Source of the DNA: Bacillota bacterium | GTDB taxonomy: Bacteria > Bacillota > Clostridia > Lachnospirales > Cellulosilyticaceae | NCBI GenBank assembly: GCA_023436395.1 | Contig: JAEZJJ010000045.1 | Location: 1 to 36,853 of the forward strand | DNA: 36,853 nucleotides | Direction: 5' to 3' | In this document: positions 32,654-36,853 of the stretch, piece after piece | Layout: each line of letters opens with the position of its first letter | How positions within the stretch are numbered: position 1 is the first letter of the stretch | Notes under the pieces: generated by a model | What the model was told of the DNA's origin: nothing | Seen by the model: only the letters and a program-made list of their open reading frames with translations | The model's database searches: none | Made by a program: the position numbers and the translations under genes

Positions 32654-32996
32654 ATGAGTCCTCCTATTTTGTATCCAAGGATTATATTCTAGTAATATAA
32701 ATAAATTTTAACAATCTTTAGAGATTATTTCAATGTTTTTTATAATTTTCGTTAAAATTTTGTCTTTTAATTTTGAGAATACTCTTTCTCAATTCATATT
32801 CTTCTTTGAATCCATTTTTTTGAAGTATTGAGGACTTATTATTTATAATTGATTGCTTTGATACTTAATAAACAAAGTGACAATTAAAGAGAATGGAGCT
32901 TACACAATATAAAGAATTATGATACAATTATAAGCATTATGGTTAGTTTGTATTTAGATTAAATGATTTTAAACAGAAAGGGGGACAACTATTTAA
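32654..32996 (+). promoter_or_regulatory. Spacer with promoter of the DUF5984-like gene
   Basis: Very AT-rich. TTACAC (32900-32905) and TACAAT (32923-32928) with a 17-bp spacer form a likely plus-strand promoter. A TTGAGA/TCTCAA hairpin lies near 32773-32792. Nothing else coding is seen. The ribosome site GGGGG lies 12 bases before the next ATG, longer than usual. Confidence 0.5.
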
Positions 32997-33794
32997 ATGA
33001 ATAAGCTTAAAATAAATTTTCAATTACAAGAGCTAGATAAGATTGCTCCTTTTGGAAGTGAGAAAGCCTTATCACTTCATTGGTTTGGTTTAACAGATGC
33101 ATTGTTGTGGATAAATGCAGGTAGACAAACAATATATGAATATACTGAAGAGGCACAAAATTATTTTAGTCACCCCATACGGTACAATGATTATTATTTA
33201 GCTAGATTTTTAGAAGATTTTTGGGGAACATTTAGGTATGTAGGTGAGTCTATACCTAAAGAATTATATAATATTATTAATGAATTTGAAGTAAAGGTAG
33301 ATGATTGGAAAAGTCACCATCTAGATGACGAGGATGCACTATTTGACCAATTTTATGATAATGAATATAGTAAACTGATAGATTGGTATTGTGATAGGTC
33401 GTTCGATTCAGGTCATCTTATAGGGGGGCCCAACATTGGATGTTTTAGATGTGAGGACAGGATTAAGATTGTATGGAATAGTTCATCTAATATTTGGGTT
33501 TCGCCAAAAGGAATATTCGAAATATCATACGATACCTTTATTTTATCAGCGACTGAATTTTTAAATTCATTTTTTGTAGAGATGGATCATCAAGTTAATA
33601 ATGCTGTGTTTAAGGACTGGGGAGATATTTTTCTTGATAAAAAAGGACTGGTAAGTGAGCATAATAAAAGAAAGATAGATTTTTACCAGAAACTATCTTT
33701 ACTTAAAAACACTCAGGAAAGCAGCGATTGGGATCAAATAATGATGATTTATGCTAAGATGGAAAAAGAAATGGTATCAGTTACAAATTCGTAA
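32997..33794 (+). CDS. Uncharacterised protein, DUF5984-like
   Basis: A 265-residue soluble acidic protein with no signal or membrane segment. The segment LHWFGLTDALLWINAG (about 27-42), the aromatic-rich middle (YLARFLEDFWGTFRYVG) and a Trp-rich core (DWYCDRSFDSGHLIGGPNIG, about 139-158) resemble the DUF5984 family, whose members have no proven activity and often sit in variable regions as orphan genes. Here it is alone between an ADP-ribosylglycohydrolase and a phosphoesterase. An immunity role would be speculation. The family call is moderate; the gene itself is convincing. Confidence 0.7.
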   Translation: MNKLKINFQLQELDKIAPFGSEKALSLHWFGLTDALLWINAGRQTIYEYTEEAQNYFSHPIRYNDYYLARFLEDFWGTFRYVGESIPKELYNIINEFEVKVDDWKSHHLDDEDALFDQFYDNEYSKLIDWYCDRSFDSGHLIGGPNIGCFRCEDRIKIVWNSSSNIWVSPKGIFEISYDTFILSATEFLNSFFVEMDHQVNNAVFKDWGDIFLDKKGLVSEHNKRKIDFYQKLSLLKNTQESSDWDQIMMIYAKMEKEMVSVTNS

Positions 33795-33828
33795 GTTGTT
33801 ATAGTTCCCACTATATTTACCTTATATT

Positions 33829-34650
33829 CTACTCAATGACGATGGTTATCACTTCTGGTCTATTAAAAAGCCTAAGAGGAAATGTACTATTCCCTAATCC
33901 CCTACTAATTATTTGTATACTTCCACCTTTCTCAATCATACCCTCATAATATTTTGGATTTACTCCTTGTCCTGGGGAATATACGCCTCCGATTATAGGC
34001 AGTCTCCACTGCCCTCCATGAGCATGTCCAGTTAAAACTAAATCAGCTTCTAATTGACTAATATTAGCATTGTCTATAAAGTTTTCTGCATAATGATTAA
34101 GAATAATTTTGTATCCATCTTTAGATATAAACTTTTCTATTACACCTTTTTTATCTCTGTCTAATCCTAAAATACTAATTTTTTGTTCTTTTATATTAAC
34201 ATCTATATAATCTCCATCAAGTATATAAAATTTTCCTTTTATTTGATAAAGTCTATCCATTATTTCTTGATATCTACTTGAATTGTATTCATGATTCCCT
34301 CTAATATAATACACTGGAATATATTGTGATAATTTTTTTAAAAAATTTACACTTTCGTTTATATTCTCATTTCTATATGCATCTATCAAATCCCCTGTAA
34401 AGACAATAATATCAGGGTTTTCTTCCTTAATATTTTTCATGAGTTTTATATTATCTTTTCCAAATTGCTTTCCATGTAAATCTGACAAATGAACAATGGT
34501 GATAGGTTGGTTTACTTTAGGTGAAGAAATAATATATCTAGTGTTTTCAATCCAGTTGTTAGAAGCATATGTGAAAACACATAGAAAGATTGAAGAAAAT
34601 ATAATTACTATTCCTATTTTTCTTTTTGTACTTCTTCTTTTAGTCATCAT
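33829..34650 (-). CDS. Membrane-anchored metallophosphoesterase (YkuE-like)
   Basis: The 273-residue protein has one N-terminal transmembrane segment (about 11-29) and a calcineurin-like domain with all metal motifs: HLSDLHG (D-x-H), VFTGDLID (GD), YIRGNHEY (GNHE), ILNHYAENF (His) and VLTGHAHGGQWRLP (GHxH). The closing GVNPKYYEGM and SRGLGNSTFPLRLFNRPEV are typical of the YaeI/YkuE subgroup, some of which act on lipids or UDP-sugars at the outer face of the membrane. The exact substrate is not readable. GGAGG precedes the start. Confidence 0.92.
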   Translation of the reverse strand: MMTKRRSTKRKIGIVIIFSSIFLCVFTYASNNWIENTRYIISSPKVNQPITIVHLSDLHGKQFGKDNIKLMKNIKEENPDIIVFTGDLIDAYRNENINESVNFLKKLSQYIPVYYIRGNHEYNSSRYQEIMDRLYQIKGKFYILDGDYIDVNIKEQKISILGLDRDKKGVIEKFISKDGYKIILNHYAENFIDNANISQLEADLVLTGHAHGGQWRLPIIGGVYSPGQGVNPKYYEGMIEKGGSIQIISRGLGNSTFPLRLFNRPEVITIVIE

Positions 34651-34979
34651 TGCCTCCTTGTTTTCATCCTGACACCCTCCTCAAACCAAACTATTTCACT
34701 CTTCGATGGTTCTAACTTTTCAGCGCTATGTATACACATCTATCATCTTCCTCAACAACTGCTTGTATATTACAGTTAGGTTTACGACGCCCCCTATTAG
34801 ATGATTGTCTAAGTATACCTCTAGCTTTTGCTTATGTTTATATATTTAGATTATACAACTATATACTATAAACATGCATATTTTTTTGCTTTGCATTATT
34901 TAATATTGTATATAATATTCAAAATTATAAAATATATGTCGTATAATAAAAACTAAGTTAATAGAGAAAGGGTTTTGCT
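34651..34979. other. Spacer with a possible gene remnant and the SBP promoter
   Basis: On the minus strand 34712-34831 is open for 39 codons without a start codon. It ends in a protein-like stretch (RRKPNCNIQAVVEEDDRCVY, then IALKS and stop). It may be the tail of a decayed gene or chance. On the plus strand a perfect TATAAT at 34943-34948 and an AGAAAGGG ribosome site (seven bases before ATG) serve the solute-binding protein gene; its -35 is weak. Confidence 0.4.
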
Positions 34980-36482
34980 ATGGGAAGGTTAAAAAGATTA
35001 TTTACATTATTTTTTAGTTTTACGGTTGTTTTTAGTGTTTTGGGCTTTACACCGATTTATGCTAAGTCGGAGGTTGATATCACTAACCCTGTTACACTGA
35101 CATGGTATTTTATAGGTGATGGACCTCAAAAGGATACTACTAAGGTGGAAAAGAGAATCCATGAATATTTAATGGATAACTATAAAATGAATACCCGTGT
35201 GAAACTCATTTGTTATGACTGGGGGCGTTATCCTGAAAATATGCCTAACATTATTGATTCTGGACAAAAATTTGATATTTGCTTTACTTCATCCTGGTCA
35301 AATAATTACTATACGCAAGCTTTAAAGGGTGCATTTCTGCCGCTTAATGATTTTCTTCCAGAGTATGCGCCAAAAACAAAGGCACTTCTTGGAGAAGACT
35401 TTTTAAAGGGTTCACAGATTGATGGTATTAATTATGCAATTCCAGCAAATAGTGAAAAAGCAAGGCAGATTGGATTGCTCCTTCGTAAAGATTTAGTGAC
35501 TAAATACAATATGGATATTACCAAAATTAAGAGTCTTTCAAATCTGGAGCCTATGTTAGCACTCATAAAAGCAAACGAACCCAAAGTAGAACCTCTTAAA
35601 GTTTTAGAGGATAATGCATCTATATTAATGGCTTTAGATTTTGATTTCATTGGAGAGTCACTACCTACTGACTTAATCTATCCAGGCGTTATTTATTCTG
35701 ATTCTAAAGATATGAAAGTTTTTAATGAATATGAAAAACCCGAGACCAAGGATTTTTTCAAGACAATGCATAAATTTTATGCATTAGGTTATGTATGTAA
35801 CGAAATTAGTAATCGTTATGATTACTCGTTTCTAAATCACGAGGAAAAAGTCTTTGCTGGTCTAGGAAACATTACACCATCCAACACTCGTTATTTAAAC
35901 TATATGACGGGGTATGATTGGATTGCTGTGCCACTAGGCCCCACCATAATGACTACTCAAGTAGCGACAAGTTCTATGCAAGCAATATCTGCCACTTCAC
36001 CTAATCCTGAAAGAGCACTAATGTTTTTAGAACTAGTCAATACAGATGAATATTTAAATAATCTAGTAAACTCTGGTATTGAAAACGTGCACTATATTAA
36101 AACAGGAAAAAAGAGTATCCAACCCACTGACAATGCCAGTAATTATTGTTTTCAACTAGGATGGATGTTTGGCAATACATTATTAAATTATACAAAGCTT
36201 GATGAAAGCCCTAATTACCCGGGTTCTATTAAAGATTTTAATGAGAAAGTGCAGCCATCAAAAGCACTTGGTTTTATCTTTAACACATCAAATGTTGAGA
36301 AGGAAATACAAGCTTGCGATGATGTATGGTATGAATATATGCCAGCATTGAGAATAGGGGCAAAAGACCCAGATGTTTATTTACCAAGGATGATTCAGGC
36401 ATTAAAAGCGGCAGGATCAGATAAAATTATTGCTGAAAAGCAAAACCAGCTTGACGCATGGCTAGCTCAATGTTCTAAATAA
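34980..36482 (+). CDS. Extracellular solute-binding protein with DUF3502-type C-terminus
   Basis: The 500-residue protein has a signal peptide (residues 1-29; FSFTVVFSVLGFTPIYAKSE) ending in an A-x-A-like site and no lipobox cysteine, so it looks secreted rather than lipid-anchored. The mature part begins VTLTWYFIGDGPQKDTTKV and has the fold of ABC sugar-binding proteins of the LplA/DUF3502 group, with a C-terminal portion (about 365-500) like DUF3502. These normally bind oligosaccharides for an ABC importer, but no permease is adjacent. An IS element starts 30 bp downstream, so the rest of a cluster may have been lost or displaced (inference). Confidence 0.85.
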   Translation: MGRLKRLFTLFFSFTVVFSVLGFTPIYAKSEVDITNPVTLTWYFIGDGPQKDTTKVEKRIHEYLMDNYKMNTRVKLICYDWGRYPENMPNIIDSGQKFDICFTSSWSNNYYTQALKGAFLPLNDFLPEYAPKTKALLGEDFLKGSQIDGINYAIPANSEKARQIGLLLRKDLVTKYNMDITKIKSLSNLEPMLALIKANEPKVEPLKVLEDNASILMALDFDFIGESLPTDLIYPGVIYSDSKDMKVFNEYEKPETKDFFKTMHKFYALGYVCNEISNRYDYSFLNHEEKVFAGLGNITPSNTRYLNYMTGYDWIAVPLGPTIMTTQVATSSMQAISATSPNPERALMFLELVNTDEYLNNLVNSGIENVHYIKTGKKSIQPTDNASNYCFQLGWMFGNTLLNYTKLDESPNYPGSIKDFNEKVQPSKALGFIFNTSNVEKEIQACDDVWYEYMPALRIGAKDPDVYLPRMIQALKAAGSDKIIAEKQNQLDAWLAQCSK

Positions 36483-36513
36483 ATTTTTGATTATCTAAGA
36501 GTTGAAAAGAAGG

Positions 36514-36554
36514 GAGTGTCGCGAAACTATGAATTAGTTTCGTGGCACTCTTTT
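36514..36554. terminator. Hairpin at the IS end, acting as terminator of the SBP gene
   Basis: GAGTGTCGCGAAACTA (about 36515-36530) pairs with 36536-36551 with two mismatches or wobbles, then TTTT on the plus strand. It insulates the IS from the upstream gene. Confidence 0.7.
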
Positions 36555-36647
36555 GCTATGTATATAACTGGAAGTTTATAGCTATGTACATGAATAGTTC
36601 TCATTTTTAGCGTACCTTAATAAACCTACAATTATTGATTCTAAAAT

Positions 36648-36853
36648 TTAGGCTGTTTTTAATGAATGTAAATGTTTTTCACACCGTTCATTTTGAATTT
36701 TAGAGTGGAATTTTCTGATGTTGTAGGCAAAACATAGGAGCATAAATTCAGTTTTGACGTTATTTTTACCACGTCTTAAAAATCTAGTAAAATCATGGTC
36801 CCACTTGAGTACACCAAAGGCACCTTCAACCTGGATAGAACGATTCATCCTAA
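36648..36853 (-). CDS. IS1182-family transposase, C-terminal part
   Basis: Only the last ~68 codons are in the window. They read RMNRSIQVEGAFGVLKWD, then FTRFLRRGKNNVKTEFML and NIRKFHSKI. The RSIQ.EGAFGVLK segment carries the last acidic residue of the DDE active site in IS1182/IS4-like transposases, and FLRRGKxNVxTE is a hallmark of the family. The frame is intact to its stop codon at 36648, so no decay is visible in this part. The N-terminus lies to the right of the window. The enzyme would mobilise this element by a DDE mechanism. Confidence 0.88.
   Translation of the reverse strand, partial: RMNRSIQVEGAFGVLKWDHDFTRFLRRGKNNVKTEFMLLCFAYNIRKFHSKIQNERCEKHLHSLKTA

Larger units (their letters stand above)
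36512..36853 (-). mobile_element. IS1182-type insertion sequence, one end (cut by window end)
   Basis: The element begins at about 36512-36514 with the terminal repeat GGGAGTGTCGCGAAACTA. This is followed at once by its near-complement (TAGTTTCGTGGCACTC) to form a hairpin typical of this family, which also works as a terminator. The 3' end of the transposase gene lies inside on the minus strand. The other end and any target duplication are outside the window. Confidence 0.75.

Overview
The window looks like a chromosomal segment of a low-GC Gram-positive anaerobe in class Clostridia, possibly a Lachnospirales member close to Cellulosilyticum. That placement is inferred from AT-rich intergenic DNA, strong GGAGG ribosome-binding sites, a cggR-gap-pgk-tpiA-gpmI cluster, an iscR-iscS-iscU-mnmA cluster and a secG/rnr/smpB/ssrA neighbourhood. 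Most genes lie on the minus strand, so they read right to left.

Region 1 (1-8.5 kb) is a trans-translation and RNA-decay neighbourhood. It holds the 5' part of tmRNA (cut by the window start), smpB, rnr (RNase R) and secG. The usual secG-rnr-smpB-ssrA order is interrupted by an EamA-type transporter, two stand-alone BFD-like [2Fe-2S] proteins, a NADH oxidase-type flavoprotein and a membrane-anchored amidase. A Yip1-like membrane protein sits upstream of secG.

Region 2 (8.7-13.8 kb) holds a short-chain dehydrogenase on the plus strand and an amino-sugar operon on the minus strand: GH4 6-phospho-glycosidase, BadF-type sugar kinase, ROK regulator and nagB. The operon has a readable promoter with a 41-bp dyad over its start site. 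Two related palindromes bracket it.

Region 3 (13.8-21.8 kb) is lower glycolysis. cggR, gap, pgk, tpiA and gpmI run in order, and eno follows after a 645-bp spacer containing ~76-bp tandem repeats, hairpins and a terminator. A sigma-A promoter and CggR-like operator half-sites precede cggR, and a hairpin just after cggR resembles the mRNA-processing arrangement known in Bacillus.

Region 4 (21.9-29.0 kb) has two tandem Na/Pi-cotransporter paralogues with PhoU-like tails, then the Fe-S cluster and tRNA thiolation operon iscR-iscS-iscU-mnmA. IscU carries a His/Asp-rich tail, and the iscR promoter is covered by direct repeats.

Region 5 (29.0-36.85 kb) is more accessory. It contains a 128-bp inverted-repeat element with two mutually exclusive helices, a lipoprotein GH3 (NagZ-like) hydrolase, a DUF2225 protein, an ADP-ribosylglycohydrolase family protein, a DUF5984-like orphan, a membrane metallophosphoesterase, an orphan secreted solute-binding protein and the end of an IS1182-type insertion sequence cut by the window edge.

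I see no CRISPR array, prophage, rRNA or tRNA gene. The strongest candidates for something undescribed are the 29189-29316 element, the gpmI-eno repeat spacer and the paired palindromes around the amino-sugar operon.
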